A DNA stretch of 64,000 nt, taken from positions 62,001 through 126,000 of the forward strand of contig NZ_JAANNP010000002.1 of the NCBI RefSeq assembly GCF_011250635.1. Reading direction: 5' to 3'. The stretch comes from Motilibacter deserti. Lineage in GTDB: Bacteria; Actinomycetota; Actinomycetes; Motilibacterales; Motilibacteraceae. The first letter of the stretch is position 1; each line of letters opens with the position of its first letter. The notes under the pieces are model-generated. The model was given only the letters and a program-made list of their open reading frames with translations. It was not told the DNA's origin and made no database searches. This document shows, piece by piece, positions 1-7,876 of the stretch. Position numbers and translations under genes: made by a program.

Positions 1-428
1 TCCCCGCGTCGGCGCAGCCCCTTCGCCGGCCGCGACACGTGCACCTTCTGCAGCACCCAGTCGCGGGCACGGGTCTGCTCGAGGGCCACGTCCTCGACCG
101 TCACCGTCGTCTTGTCATCGAGCAGCGTGACCTTGCGGTCGAGCAGCTCGCCGATGACCAGCGTCTCGGTCGGCCGCTGGGAGAAGCGGCGCATGTTGAC
201 CAGCCCGGTGGTGATGACCTGGCCCACGTCGACCGCGGTCACGCGGGTCATGGGCAGGAAGACGGCCCGCCGGCCGAGCACCTCGACGACCAGGCCGAGG
301 ACGCGCGGCGGGCGGTGCCCGGGGCGGAGCACGCAGACGACGTCGCGCACCTTGCCGACCTGGTCACCGGTCGGGTCGAAGACCCCGGTGCCGGCCAGGC
401 GCGCGGCGAAGACGCGGGAACCGCTCAT
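1..428 (-). CDS. MgtE N-terminal/CBS-type protein, 3' part cut by window edge
   Basis: The reading frame starts at the ATG at 428 and runs off the left edge, so only about 142 N-terminal residues are visible. The product begins MSGSRVFAARLAGTGVFDP and continues with a PRC-barrel-like region (GDQVGKVRDV, LGLVVEVLGRR, VNMRRFSQRPTETLV). I recognise this as the N-terminal part of the soluble actinobacterial proteins that join a PRC-barrel-like module to an MgtE intracellular domain and CBS pair, thought to act in magnesium sensing. The MgtE and CBS parts lie outside the window, so the full architecture is inferred. The gene is divergent from the PhzF-like gene; a TAGCCT element six bases before the ATG suggests a leaderless mRNA. 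Confidence 0.75.
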   Translation of the reverse strand, partial: MSGSRVFAARLAGTGVFDPTGDQVGKVRDVVCVLRPGHRPPRVLGLVVEVLGRRAVFLPMTRVTAVDVGQVITTGLVNMRRFSQRPTETLVIGELLDRKVTLLDDKTTVTVEDVALEQTRARDWVLQKVHVSRPAKGLRRRG

Positions 429-434
429 GGGCGC

Positions 435-440
435 AGGCTA
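435..440 (-). promoter_or_regulatory. -10 element TAGCCT, leaderless start of the MgtE-N-like gene
   Basis: Read on the minus strand this is TAGCCT followed by six bases and the ATG at 428. In actinobacteria such spacing places transcription start at the start codon. No clear -35 box is seen. Confidence 0.45.
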
Positions 441-485
441 GCCGTTGCGGCGCGCGCGCAGCCCGGCCCGTCCGCCGGCACCGGC

Positions 486-491
486 TACCGT
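486..491 (+). promoter_or_regulatory. -10 element TACCGT, leaderless start of the PhzF-like gene
   Basis: TACCGT is followed by six bases and GTG at 498. The spacing favours GTG 498 over the adjacent ATG 501 as the start and predicts a leaderless mRNA. It is back to back with the -10 of the divergent gene. Confidence 0.45.
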
Positions 492-497
492 CAGGGC

Positions 498-1391
498 GTG
501 ATGCCGACGCTGCGCTACGAGATTGTCGACGTGTTCACCGACGAGCCGTTCGGTGGCAACCCGCTGGCCGTGGTGCTGGACGCCGAGGAGCTCTCGACCG
601 AGCAGATGCAGCTGCTCGCCCGCGAGTTCAACCTGTCGGAGACGGCGTTCCCGCTGCGGCTCGGCCCCGCCGACGGACCCGGCGCGGACTACCGCATCCG
701 GATCTTCAGCCCGACTGTCGAGCTGCCCTTCGCCGGCCACCCGTCGGTCGGCACGGCCTGGCTCATGGCGGCACTCGGCCGCATCGAGCCGGGGCAGGTG
801 GTGCAGCGCTGTGCCGCCGGGGACATGCCGCTGCGGATCGACCCCGGCGAGGCCGAGGGCATCGGGCCGGGGCTGGTCACGCTGACCGGCGGGACGCCGC
901 GGGTGTCCGGGCCGCTGGACGCGGCTGCCTACGCGGCGGCGGTCGGGGTGGCCGTCGACGGGCTCGCCGGCACGGTGCGGGCGGCCGGCGCCGGGATCGA
1001 CTGGGCGTACGTCCCGCTGCCCGACGAAGCCGCCGTGGCCGCCTCGCTCGGCGACGACGCCGCGCTCCTGCGGCTCGAGCACGGCGAGGCCTACGCGTTC
1101 TCCTGGGACGCCGCCACCTCCACCGCGTACGCCCGCGGCTGGGCGGGCGGGGTCGGCATCCACGAGGACCCGGCCACCGGCTCCGCCGCGCTCGGGCTCG
1201 GCGCGTACCTCGTCGCCGAGGGGCTGCTGCCGGGCGAGGGCACCAGTGCGTACACGGTGCGGCAGGGCGTGGACATGGGGCGGCCGTCGACGCTGGCGTG
1301 CACCGTGGCCGCCGAGGCCGGTGCCGCGGTGCAGGTGACGGTCGCGGGCACCGCTGCGCCGATGGCGCGTGGCGAGATCCTTGTCCCGTGA
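498..1391 (+). CDS. PhzF family isomerase
   Basis: The 297-residue product has the usual PhzF family length and layout: an N-terminal half with YEIVDVFTDEPFGGNPLAVV and NLSETAFPL (the Glu at about residue 48 is the family's catalytic acid), then RIFSPTVELPFAGHPSVGTAW, and a C-terminal half with EDPATGSAALGLGAYL, which carries the conserved DPATGSA turn. The family is made of two diaminopimelate-epimerase-like folds and isomerises small acids; only PhzF itself is tied to phenazines. No phenazine genes are nearby, so the substrate is unknown. The start is GTG 498 (or ATG 501), chosen for the TACCGT element six bases upstream. The stop overlaps the start of the EamA exporter, suggesting coupling. 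Confidence 0.85.
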   Translation: MMPTLRYEIVDVFTDEPFGGNPLAVVLDAEELSTEQMQLLAREFNLSETAFPLRLGPADGPGADYRIRIFSPTVELPFAGHPSVGTAWLMAALGRIEPGQVVQRCAAGDMPLRIDPGEAEGIGPGLVTLTGGTPRVSGPLDAAAYAAAVGVAVDGLAGTVRAAGAGIDWAYVPLPDEAAVAASLGDDAALLRLEHGEAYAFSWDAATSTAYARGWAGGVGIHEDPATGSAALGLGAYLVAEGLLPGEGTSAYTVRQGVDMGRPSTLACTVAAEAGAAVQVTVAGTAAPMARGEILVP

Positions 1392-2289
1392 GCACCAGCG
1401 CGCACTGACGCCGGCCCGGGCCGACCTCCTCCTGCTCGCCGTCGGTCTGGTCGGGGTCTCCACCTCGGGGCCGGTCATCGCGGCCACGGCGGCGCCTGCG
1501 CTCGCCATCGCGTTCTGGCGCAACGCACTGGGCACCGCGGTGGTCGGCGCGGTGGCCGTGGCGACGCAGTGGGACCGGCTGCGTACGGCCCGGCGGGGCG
1601 TGCTGGGGCTGTCGGCCGGCGCGGGGCTGTTGCTGGCCGGTCACTTCGCGCTCTGGATCCCGTCGCTGCGCTACACCTCGGTGGCGTCGTCCACCGCGAT
1701 CGTGAGCCTGCAGGCGGTGTGGACGGCCGTCCTCGGACGGCTCGCGGGCGAGCGGCTCGGGCCGCGGGCATGGGCGGGGATCGGGCTGTCGCTGGTCGGC
1801 GTTCTCGTCGTGACGGGGGTCGATCTCTCGCTCTCGACGCGGGCGCTCGTCGGCGACGCGATGGCGCTCGGCGGCGGCCTGTTCGCGGCGTTCTACGTCG
1901 TCGCGGGCGCGCGGGTGCGGCGCGAGCTGCCGACGGCGTCCTACACGGCGGTCTGCTACGGCGTGTGCGCGCTGGCCCTGCTGGCCGGCTGCCTCGCGGG
2001 CGGGGTCTCCTTGTCGGGCTACCCGGCGAAGGCCTGGCTCGGCATCGTGGTCGTGACCGTCGCGGCGCAGCTGTTCGGGCACACCGTCTTCAACGTCGTG
2101 CTGCGCTCGGTGCCGCCGACGGTCCTGTCGGTCGCGATCCTGCTCGAGGTCCCGGGCGCCGCGCTGCTGGCCGCAGTGTGGCTAGGCCAGACCCCGCCGG
2201 TGGCCGCGCTGCCGGCGCTCGCGCTGGTCCTGGCGGGCACCGCGCTGGTCGTCGTGTCCCGTCCCGCGCCGGCGACGCTCACGGACTGA
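1369..2289 (+). CDS. EamA/DMT family transporter
   Basis: This is a 306-residue, very hydrophobic protein with about ten membrane helices in two EamA repeats; the first begins at ADLLLLAVGLVGVSTSGPVI and includes FWRNALGTA, and the second begins near LVGDAMALGGGLFAAFYVVA. This is the standard length and layout of drug/metabolite transporter superfamily exporters. The chosen GTG start at 1369 overlaps the end of the PhzF-like gene by 23 bases; TTG at 1381 is an alternative. The overlap suggests that exporter and isomerase are translated together. The substrate cannot be read from sequence. Confidence 0.8.
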   Translation: MARSLSREHQRALTPARADLLLLAVGLVGVSTSGPVIAATAAPALAIAFWRNALGTAVVGAVAVATQWDRLRTARRGVLGLSAGAGLLLAGHFALWIPSLRYTSVASSTAIVSLQAVWTAVLGRLAGERLGPRAWAGIGLSLVGVLVVTGVDLSLSTRALVGDAMALGGGLFAAFYVVAGARVRRELPTASYTAVCYGVCALALLAGCLAGGVSLSGYPAKAWLGIVVVTVAAQLFGHTVFNVVLRSVPPTVLSVAILLEVPGAALLAAVWLGQTPPVAALPALALVLAGTALVVVSRPAPATLTD

Positions 2290-2340
2290 CCGGCGCACCG
2301 GGACGGTTCGAGCCTGGGTCAACCGGGCATCGCCGCCTTT

Positions 2341-3525
2341 ATGGCAACAGACCAGCAGGCTCCGATGGTGTCGCACGAGCCTCCGGCGTACATCGTCCCC
2401 GGGACGGGCAGCCCGCTCGTCGCGCCCCGCGAGCGCATCCCGTGGCGCACGATCGCGGCCACCATCGGCATGGTGCTCGCGACCGCGCTCGCCCTGCTGC
2501 TGATCGAGCGCGTCGGCCGGATCCTGGTGTGGATCGCGATCGCGGCCTTCTTCGCCGTCGCTCTCGCCCCGCTGGTCGGCATCATCGAGCGCCGCGGGCA
2601 CATGAAGCGCTCGGTCGCGACCCTGATCGTGTGGTTCGGCGGCCTGCTCGCGTTCGCCGGCCTGGTCGCGGTCTTCGTGACCCCGCTGGTTCAGCAGAGC
2701 GACGACTTCCGTGAGGACTTCCCGCAATACATCGAGGACGCGCGGGAGGGCCGCGGGCCGGTCGGCGACCTGATCGAGCGGTTCAACGTCGACCAGTACG
2801 TCCAGGACAACGAGGACCGGATCCGCGAGACGTTGAGCGGCCTCGGCACCCCCGCCGCGCACGCGCTGATGACGGCCGGCGAGGTCGTCGTCGCGCTCCT
2901 GACGATCTTCGTGCTCTCGTTCCTCATGGTGCTCGAGGGGCCGAAGCTGATGGACGCGGCGATGGCGCAGCTGACGCCGAAGCGCGAGACGCACGTGCGG
3001 CGGGTCGCGCACGATTGCGCCCGTGCGGTCACCGGCTACATCACCGGGGCGCTGCTCATCGCGACGATCTGCGGCCTGCTCACCTGGCTCGTGCTGACGG
3101 TCATGGACGTGCCCTACGCCGGTGTCGTCGCGCTCTTCGTCGCGGTCTGCGACCTGATCCCGCTCATCGGCGCGACGCTGGGCGCGATCATCGCGACGCT
3201 CATCGCACTGGTCGAGTCGGTGCCCGCGGCGATCGTCGTCGCCGTGTGGTTCGTGATCTACCAGCAGCTGGAGAACCATCTCTTCCAGCCGGTCGTGCAG
3301 TCCCGGACGGTGAAGCTCAACCCGCTGACGGTGCTGATAGCCGTCCTGCTGGGGGTGGAGCTGGCCGGCATCCTCGGGGCGCTGCTGGCGATCCCGGTCG
3401 CGGGAGTGCTGCAGGTGATCATCCGCGACATCTACGACACCCGGCGCGGCAAGCTCAAGGCGGTCCCGACCACGGGGGAGGAGAAGACCCCCGTGCCGTC
3501 GCATCCGCAGGCAGCCGCGCGCTAG
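2341..3525 (+). CDS. AI-2E family membrane transporter
   Basis: The 394-residue product has a polar N-terminal tail of about 35 residues, then paired helices (TIAATIGMVLATALALLLI, WIAIAAFFAVALAPLVGIIE), a long amphipathic middle (DFREDFPQYIEDAREG...), and a C-terminal membrane half with LIGATLGAIIATLIAL and QQLENHLFQPVVQSRTVKLNP, followed by LLGVELAGILGALLAIPVAG. The NHLFQPxVxSRTVKLNP stretch is typical of the AI-2E/YdiK/PerM permease family, whose members export small molecules or ions; autoinducer transport is proven for few. The start is ATG 2341; no strong ribosome binding site is seen. It stands alone, 51 bases after the EamA gene. Confidence 0.85.
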   Translation: MATDQQAPMVSHEPPAYIVPGTGSPLVAPRERIPWRTIAATIGMVLATALALLLIERVGRILVWIAIAAFFAVALAPLVGIIERRGHMKRSVATLIVWFGGLLAFAGLVAVFVTPLVQQSDDFREDFPQYIEDAREGRGPVGDLIERFNVDQYVQDNEDRIRETLSGLGTPAAHALMTAGEVVVALLTIFVLSFLMVLEGPKLMDAAMAQLTPKRETHVRRVAHDCARAVTGYITGALLIATICGLLTWLVLTVMDVPYAGVVALFVAVCDLIPLIGATLGAIIATLIALVESVPAAIVVAVWFVIYQQLENHLFQPVVQSRTVKLNPLTVLIAVLLGVELAGILGALLAIPVAGVLQVIIRDIYDTRRGKLKAVPTTGEEKTPVPSHPQAAAR

Positions 3526-3558
3526 CCGGGGCCGCGCCGCCGGGCGCCATCGGCCAGG

Positions 3559-4503
3559 ATGACGGGCGTGCGCAGATTCCGCCCTCGCCGTTCCTGTCTC
3601 TCGGTTCCGGCGTCGAGCCCCCGCATGGTTGCGAAGGCCGCGACGCTCGCCGTCGACGAGGTCATGCTCGACCTCGAGGACTCGGTGGCGGAGGGGGCCA
3701 AGGACGACGCCCGGGCCGCCGCGGTGCAGGCGTTGCGCGCGGGCGGCTGGGGGAGGCGTACCCGCGCCGTCCGGCTCAACGGCTGGCAGACCGCGCACAC
3801 GGCCCGCGACGTGACCGCGGTCGTCGAGGGCGCCGGGGAAGCGGTCGACTGCGTGGTCCTGCCGAAGTGCGATTCGCGGGACCACGTCGCCGCGCTCGAC
3901 CTGCTCCTCACCCAGCTCGAGCGCGGCGCCGGCCTCCCCGTGGGCGCGATCGGCATCGAGGCGCAGATCGAGTCGGCCGCGGGGCTTGCCGCCGCCGACG
4001 CGATCGCCGCGGCGAGCCCGCGGGTCGAGGCGCTCGTCTACGGGCCGGGCGACATGGCGGCCAGCCTCGGCATGCGCACGGTCGAGATCGGCGCCCAGCC
4101 CGCCGGCTACCCGGGCGCCGACGCCTACCACTACGTGCTCCTGCGCATCCTCGTCGCGGCCCGGGCCGCCGGCGTGCAGGCGGTCGACGGGCCGTACGTG
4201 CGGATCGCCGACGTGGAGGGCTTCCGGCGGGACAAGGCCCGGACCGCGGCCCTGGGCTACGACGGCGCGTGGGTCCTGCACCCGGGCCAGGTCGACGCGG
4301 CGAACGAGGTCTTCACCCCGTCGCCGGAGGAGTACGCCCGCGCCGAGGCCGTGCTGGCGGCGTACGCCCGCGCCACGTCGGGCGCCGGCGGCCTGCGCGG
4401 CGCGGTCCTGCTCGACGGCGAGATGATCGACGAGGCGTCGCGGCAGGTCGCGCTGGCCGTGGCGGCGAAGGGGCGCGCCGCGGGGCTCACGCCGCCGGCG
4501 TAG
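3559..4503 (+). CDS. CoA ester lyase (CitE-like, HpcH/HpaI aldolase superfamily)
   Basis: The 314-residue product has the CitE-like TIM-barrel signatures: RRSCLSVPASSPRMVAKAA at the N terminus, DEVMLDLEDSVAEGAKDDAR (the LDLEDSV strand), VVLPKCDS, GIEAQIESAAGL (metal-binding Glu), YGPGDMAASLGM (metal-binding Asp) and GYDGAWVLHPGQVDAANEVF. Such enzymes cleave or form acyl-CoA esters such as citramalyl-, malyl- or 3-hydroxy-3-methylglutaryl-CoA with a divalent metal. No partner citrate lyase subunits or CoA ligase lie nearby, so the substrate is open. The gene converges on a membrane protein gene at 4508 with only four bases between stops. Confidence 0.85.
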   Translation: MTGVRRFRPRRSCLSVPASSPRMVAKAATLAVDEVMLDLEDSVAEGAKDDARAAAVQALRAGGWGRRTRAVRLNGWQTAHTARDVTAVVEGAGEAVDCVVLPKCDSRDHVAALDLLLTQLERGAGLPVGAIGIEAQIESAAGLAAADAIAAASPRVEALVYGPGDMAASLGMRTVEIGAQPAGYPGADAYHYVLLRILVAARAAGVQAVDGPYVRIADVEGFRRDKARTAALGYDGAWVLHPGQVDAANEVFTPSPEEYARAEAVLAAYARATSGAGGLRGAVLLDGEMIDEASRQVALAVAAKGRAAGLTPPA

Positions 4504-4507
4504 CTGA

Positions 4508-5074
4508 TCAGGCCGCGGGACGCGGCGCGGGCACCGGCGGGCGGAGGGTGCCCGCCCGCAGCTGCTCGGCGAGGTCGGAGCGGGCACGTCGGGCGGCGCG
4601 CAGCCCGACGACGTGGTGCCGGTAGCGCGCGTGCCGGCTCGCCGCCTCGACCGTCCACGGGCGGCGCAGGACCACGCGGGCCGCCACGCCCGCGACCAGC
4701 AGGACGAGGACGACGACGAGGTCGACCAGCAGCAGGAGCAGCGGGAGCAGCAGCCACCAGAACAGGGCGGCGGCCGCGACGAGCCCGATGAGCAGCAGGC
4801 CGATCAGCGCGAGGAGCGCGGCGCCCTCGTCCAGCCCGCTCCAGAAGCCGCCGCCACCGCCGCTGCTCGCTCCGCCGCCACCGCTCGGCCCGCCGCCGGT
4901 GGGCACGCGCACGCTGCTCAGCTCGCTGGCCACGTCCCAGCCGTCGGCCGCCGTGTCGAGGCCGGGCCGGCGCTTGCGCCGCCACCCGCCGAGGCGCCGG
5001 GTCAGGGCCGACCAGCGCGGGCGCCAGACGACCTTCACGGTCCAGGGCTCGCCGTACGGGTCCTGGGCGCGCAT
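4508..5074 (-). CDS. hypothetical membrane protein with Gly/Ser-rich linker
   Basis: I do not recognise this 188-residue protein. It has an N-terminal polar part (MRAQDPYGEPWTVKVVWRPRW) rich in Arg and Trp, a Gly/Ser linker near residues 60-75 (GGGPSGGGGASSGGGGG), two adjacent hydrophobic segments near 84-105 and 107-132 very rich in Leu and Val, and a basic C-terminal tail (HARYRHHVVGLRAARRARSD). The layout suggests a two-helix integral membrane protein with both ends cytoplasmic. It is monocistronic and convergent with the CoA ester lyase gene. Confidence 0.6.
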   Translation of the reverse strand: MRAQDPYGEPWTVKVVWRPRWSALTRRLGGWRRKRRPGLDTAADGWDVASELSSVRVPTGGGPSGGGGASSGGGGGFWSGLDEGAALLALIGLLLIGLVAAAALFWWLLLPLLLLLVDLVVVLVLLVAGVAARVVLRRPWTVEAASRHARYRHHVVGLRAARRARSDLAEQLRAGTLRPPVPAPRPAA

Positions 5075-5369
5075 CGCTGTGTCCTTTGCCGGAGTCGTCG
5101 GTCGGTGGGGCGGCTATGGGCAGAGCGCGGTGGGGCCGGAGTGATACGTCCGGCGACGGCGGAGGAGAGGTCACCACGGCGGAGCTTTGGCCCCGCCTTC
5201 GCGGGCACGACGCCCCGTCGGCCGGCGGGTGCTCGACCGGACGCGAGCGACCCGGCCGTGGCGGCTCCAGCAGGGCCTCCTCGGCGACTTGAGGCCCGGT
5301 CGGGGGACGCCGGGAATCCCGGGTCACCCCTGCGCGCTGACGACGCCGAAGCGACGAGAGGGCAGTGAC

Positions 5370-6395
5370 ATGGACAAGCGGATCGGGTTCCTGACGTTCG
5401 GCCACTGGCAGGCGATCCCGGGGTCGACGGTGCGCACGGCGCGCGACGCGCTGGTGCAGACGGTCGAGCTCGCGGTGGCCGCCGAGGAGCTGGGCCTCGA
5501 CGGCGCGTACGTCCGAGTCCACCACTTCGCCCGCCAGCTCGCCTCGCCGTTCCCGCTGCTGTCGGCGATCGCCGCCCGCACGCAGCGGATCGAGATGGGC
5601 ACCGGCGTCATCGACATGCGCTACGAGAACCCGCTCTACATGGCCGAGGAGGCGGCGGCGACCGACCTGCTCAGCGCCGGCCGGCTCCAGCTCGGCGTGA
5701 GCCGGGGGTCGCCCGAGACGGCAGTGAAGGGCTCGGAGGCCTTCGGGTACGTGCCCCCGACCGGCGTCAGCGACGCGGACCTCGCGCGCGAGAAGACCGC
5801 CGTGTTCCTGACCGCGATCAGCGGCGCGGCGCTGGTCGACGCCGACCCGCGCATGACCCGCGGCGTCTCCGGGCGGCTGCCGCTGCAGCCCCAGTCGCCG
5901 GGGCTGCGCGAGCGCATCTGGTGGGGCTCGGGCACGCGCTCCACGGCGGTCTGGGCAGCCGAGCAGGGGATGAACCTCATGAGCTCGACGCTGCTCAGCG
6001 AGGACACCGGCGTGCCGTTCGACGAGCTGCAGGCCGAGCAGATCGCGCTGTTCCGCGCCGCGTGGGCCGACGCGGGCTGGGACCGCACGCCGCGGGTGTC
6101 GGTCAGCCGCAGCGTGCTCCCGATCACGACGGCCGAGGACCGGCACTACTTCGGCGGCGACCCCGGCGAGGACCAGGTGGGCTACCTCGAGGGCGCGCGG
6201 TCCCGGTTCGGCAAGAACTACGTCGGCGAGCCGGACCAGCTCGCCGAGGAGCTCGCGAAGGACGCGGCCGTGCGGGAGGCGGACACGCTCATCCTGACCG
6301 TGCCGAACATGCTCGGGGTGGACTACAACGCCCGCCTGCTGGAGACGGTCGTACGCGACATCGCGCCCGCGCTGGGCTGGGCGCCGAAGGCGTAG
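5370..6395 (+). CDS. LLM class flavin-dependent oxidoreductase
   Basis: The 341-residue product resembles luciferase-like monooxygenases: RIGFLTFGHWQ at the first strand, AAEELGLDGAYVRVHHFARQ, SAIAARTQRIEMGTGVIDM and SAGRLQLGVSRGSPETAV. The family uses reduced flavin (FMN or F420) in a TIM barrel. The start is ATG 5370, preceded by the purine-rich GAGAGGGCAG; an in-frame extension further upstream lacks family sequence. The next gene is a convergent TetR regulator that ends 17 bases after this stop. No clear upstream regulatory site was found in the 295-base gap at 5075-5369. Confidence 0.85.
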   Translation: MDKRIGFLTFGHWQAIPGSTVRTARDALVQTVELAVAAEELGLDGAYVRVHHFARQLASPFPLLSAIAARTQRIEMGTGVIDMRYENPLYMAEEAAATDLLSAGRLQLGVSRGSPETAVKGSEAFGYVPPTGVSDADLAREKTAVFLTAISGAALVDADPRMTRGVSGRLPLQPQSPGLRERIWWGSGTRSTAVWAAEQGMNLMSSTLLSEDTGVPFDELQAEQIALFRAAWADAGWDRTPRVSVSRSVLPITTAEDRHYFGGDPGEDQVGYLEGARSRFGKNYVGEPDQLAEELAKDAAVREADTLILTVPNMLGVDYNARLLETVVRDIAPALGWAPKA

Positions 6396-6412
6396 GCCTC
6401 GGCCCGCCGCGG

Positions 6413-6985
6413 TCAGGAGGGCCGGTAGCGCAGCCCGTCCAGGAGCAGGTCGAGCAGCCGCCCGGCCTGCTCCCGGTCGTCGGGGGCCGCGAGCGAGACC
6501 CCGCTCACGCCGCGCAGCACGTCGTGCGCGGCGACGTCCCCGCGGATCGCTCCGGCCGCGACGGCGGCGTCCAGCAGGGACTGCAGCGCGCTCAGCAGGC
6601 GCCCGCGCGTCTCCGCGAACGGGTCGCCGCCCGAGGCGATCACCGACTGCAGCGCGGCGGCCATGCCGCGCTTGGTCGTCATGTAGTCGACGAGGCCGTC
6701 CATCCACTGACGCAGGGCGGCGTCCGGCGCGCCGCCGGCGAGGAGCCCCGAGGCGGCATCGCAGAGCCGTTCGACCTCGTTGCGGTAGACCGCCTCGACG
6801 AGCGCCTCGCGGGTGGGGAAGTGGCGGTAGAGCGTGCCGATGCCGACACCGGCCTGCTTGGCCACGGACTCCAGGGAGGCGTCTGCGCCCGCCGGCCCGG
6901 CGAACGCCGCGAGCGCCGCCGCGAGCAGCTTGTCGCGGTTGCGCTGGGCGTCGGCCCGCAGCGGGCGCTTCCCGGTCTCCGTCAT
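6413..6985 (-). CDS. TetR family transcriptional regulator
   Basis: A 190-residue protein with an N-terminal helix-turn-helix: ADAQRNRDKLLAAALAAF, then SLESVAKQAGVGIGTLYRHF and PTREALVEAVYRNEVERL, the classical TetR pattern (VGIGTLYRHF). The C-terminal part is helical and matches the ligand-binding domain found in regulators of the SbtR type. The ATG at 6985 is preceded by an AGGAGG ribosome binding site. It converges with the flavin monooxygenase gene; its target is unknown. Confidence 0.85.
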   Translation of the reverse strand: MTETGKRPLRADAQRNRDKLLAAALAAFAGPAGADASLESVAKQAGVGIGTLYRHFPTREALVEAVYRNEVERLCDAASGLLAGGAPDAALRQWMDGLVDYMTTKRGMAAALQSVIASGGDPFAETRGRLLSALQSLLDAAVAAGAIRGDVAAHDVLRGVSGVSLAAPDDREQAGRLLDLLLDGLRYRPS

Positions 6986-7088
6986 GCCTGCACGATCCTC
7001 CTGGGCGGTCGGAGGCCCCGCTCGGTCAGGAGAGGTAGCGGAGGAAGCTCCGCATAGATGGTAGCCGCCGGGGCTGGTCGCCGAGGGC

Positions 7089-7283
7089 TCAGTCGGTGGG
7101 CTCGGAGCTGGGGCCGCCGCCGGGGATGACGTCCTCGTCGGGGGTGGTGGCCGCCTCGTCCGGGTCGGGCTCCTCGCCCCCGACCCCGAAGCCGGGCGCG
7201 ACGTCGGGCGCACCGACTCCCGCGTCCGCGGCGGCGATCTCCTGGTCACGGTTGCCCATGGGCTCGAACGGTGTCGTCGTCAT
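7089..7283 (-). CDS. small acidic disordered protein, MxTPF family (copy A)
   Basis: A 64-residue, strongly acidic, Gly/Pro/Asp-rich protein beginning MTTTPFEPMGNRDQEI and ending TTPDEDVIPGGGPSSEPTD. There is no Cys or Trp and no recognisable fold. Its N terminus matches those of two other small genes at 44346-44537 (MSETPF) and 44607-44795 (MTETPF), and all three have a GGGTA(G/C) element 9-10 bases before the ATG. It is divergent from the general stress protein gene. Function unknown; the family resemblance and shared promoter element suggest stress-induced intrinsically disordered proteins. Confidence 0.65.
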   Translation of the reverse strand: MTTTPFEPMGNRDQEIAAADAGVGAPDVAPGFGVGGEEPDPDEAATTPDEDVIPGGGPSSEPTD

Positions 7284-7293
7284 GGGCCCGCCC

Positions 7294-7299
7294 CTACCC
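7294..7299 (-). promoter_or_regulatory. GGGTAG -10-like element before small acidic gene A
   Basis: On the minus strand GGGTAG lies ten bases before the ATG at 7283. The same element at the same distance precedes the related genes at 44537 and 44795. GGGTA is the -10 core of SigB-like sigma factors in actinobacteria; a loose GNNT match lies about 15 bases further upstream. Confidence 0.4.
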
Positions 7300-7392
7300 A
7301 CTCGCGCCACGGGCACCCCGGGGCGTTCGCCACAGGGATAGCGTCCCGGGCGTTGGATACAGGAGGGTAGACCGCCGAGCCAGGAGGCCCGC

Positions 7393-7869
7393 ATGAGCCA
7401 GCCGACCCTTCCCCTTCCGCCGACCGGCCTGCCGGTGGGCAGCTACGCGACCTACGCGGAGGCCCAGCGGGCCGTGGACTTCCTTTCCGACGAGAAGTTC
7501 CCCGTCGAGAACGTCACCATCGTCGGCAGCGACCTGCAGATGGTCGAGCGCGTGACGGGCCGGCTGACGTGGGGCCGCGCCGCAGCGGCGGGAGCGGCGA
7601 GCGGCATCTGGTTCGGGTTCCTCGTCGGCCTGCTGCTGACGCTCTTCGCCGACGCCGACACGAACGGCCTCGCAGTGATCCTGCTCGGAGCGGTGTGGGG
7701 CGCCCTGTTCGGTGCGGTCTTCGGGCTCGTGGGCTACGCGGCGACGGGCGGCCGCCGCGACTTCACCTCGCGCAGCCAGATCGTGGCCAAGCGCTATGAC
7801 GTGCTCTGCGATTCGCGAACCGCAGAGCAGGCGCGCGAGATGCTCGCGCGGCTCTCGCTGCGCGGCTGA
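7393..7869 (+). CDS. general stress protein (17M-like domain), membrane
   Basis: The 158-residue product starts with a soluble general-stress-protein-17M-like module (PVGSYATYAEAQRAVDFLSD, FPVENVTIVGSDL), followed by two glycine-rich membrane hairpin segments near residues 62-80 (GAASGIWFGFLVGLLLTLF) and 88-113 (ILLGAVWGALFGAVFGLVGY), then a short C-terminal domain (DVLCDSRTAEQAREMLARL). This matches the actinobacterial family that includes M. tuberculosis Rv1234. Start ATG 7393 has a very good CAGGAGG ribosome binding site. A GGGTAG stands about 30 bases upstream of the start, hinting at stress sigma control, but no convincing -35 is seen. Confidence 0.8.
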   Translation: MSQPTLPLPPTGLPVGSYATYAEAQRAVDFLSDEKFPVENVTIVGSDLQMVERVTGRLTWGRAAAAGAASGIWFGFLVGLLLTLFADADTNGLAVILLGAVWGALFGAVFGLVGYAATGGRRDFTSRSQIVAKRYDVLCDSRTAEQAREMLARLSLRG

Positions 7870-7876
7870 CCCGCCC

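Noticed and set aside
498-2289. Phenazine biosynthesis genes
   Set aside because: Only a PhzF-like isomerase is present; no PhzA/B, D, E or G relatives are nearby, and most PhzF-family proteins have other roles.
2301-2340. tRNA T-loop-like GGTTCGAGC before the AI-2E-type gene
   Set aside because: No acceptor stem, D arm or anticodon arm can be built around it.
2182-4587. Very long open frame on the minus strand across the AI-2E-type and CoA-lyase genes
   Set aside because: The conceptual product is a low-complexity Arg/Asp/His-rich sequence with no family signature, a by-product of extreme third-position GC in the genes on the other strand.
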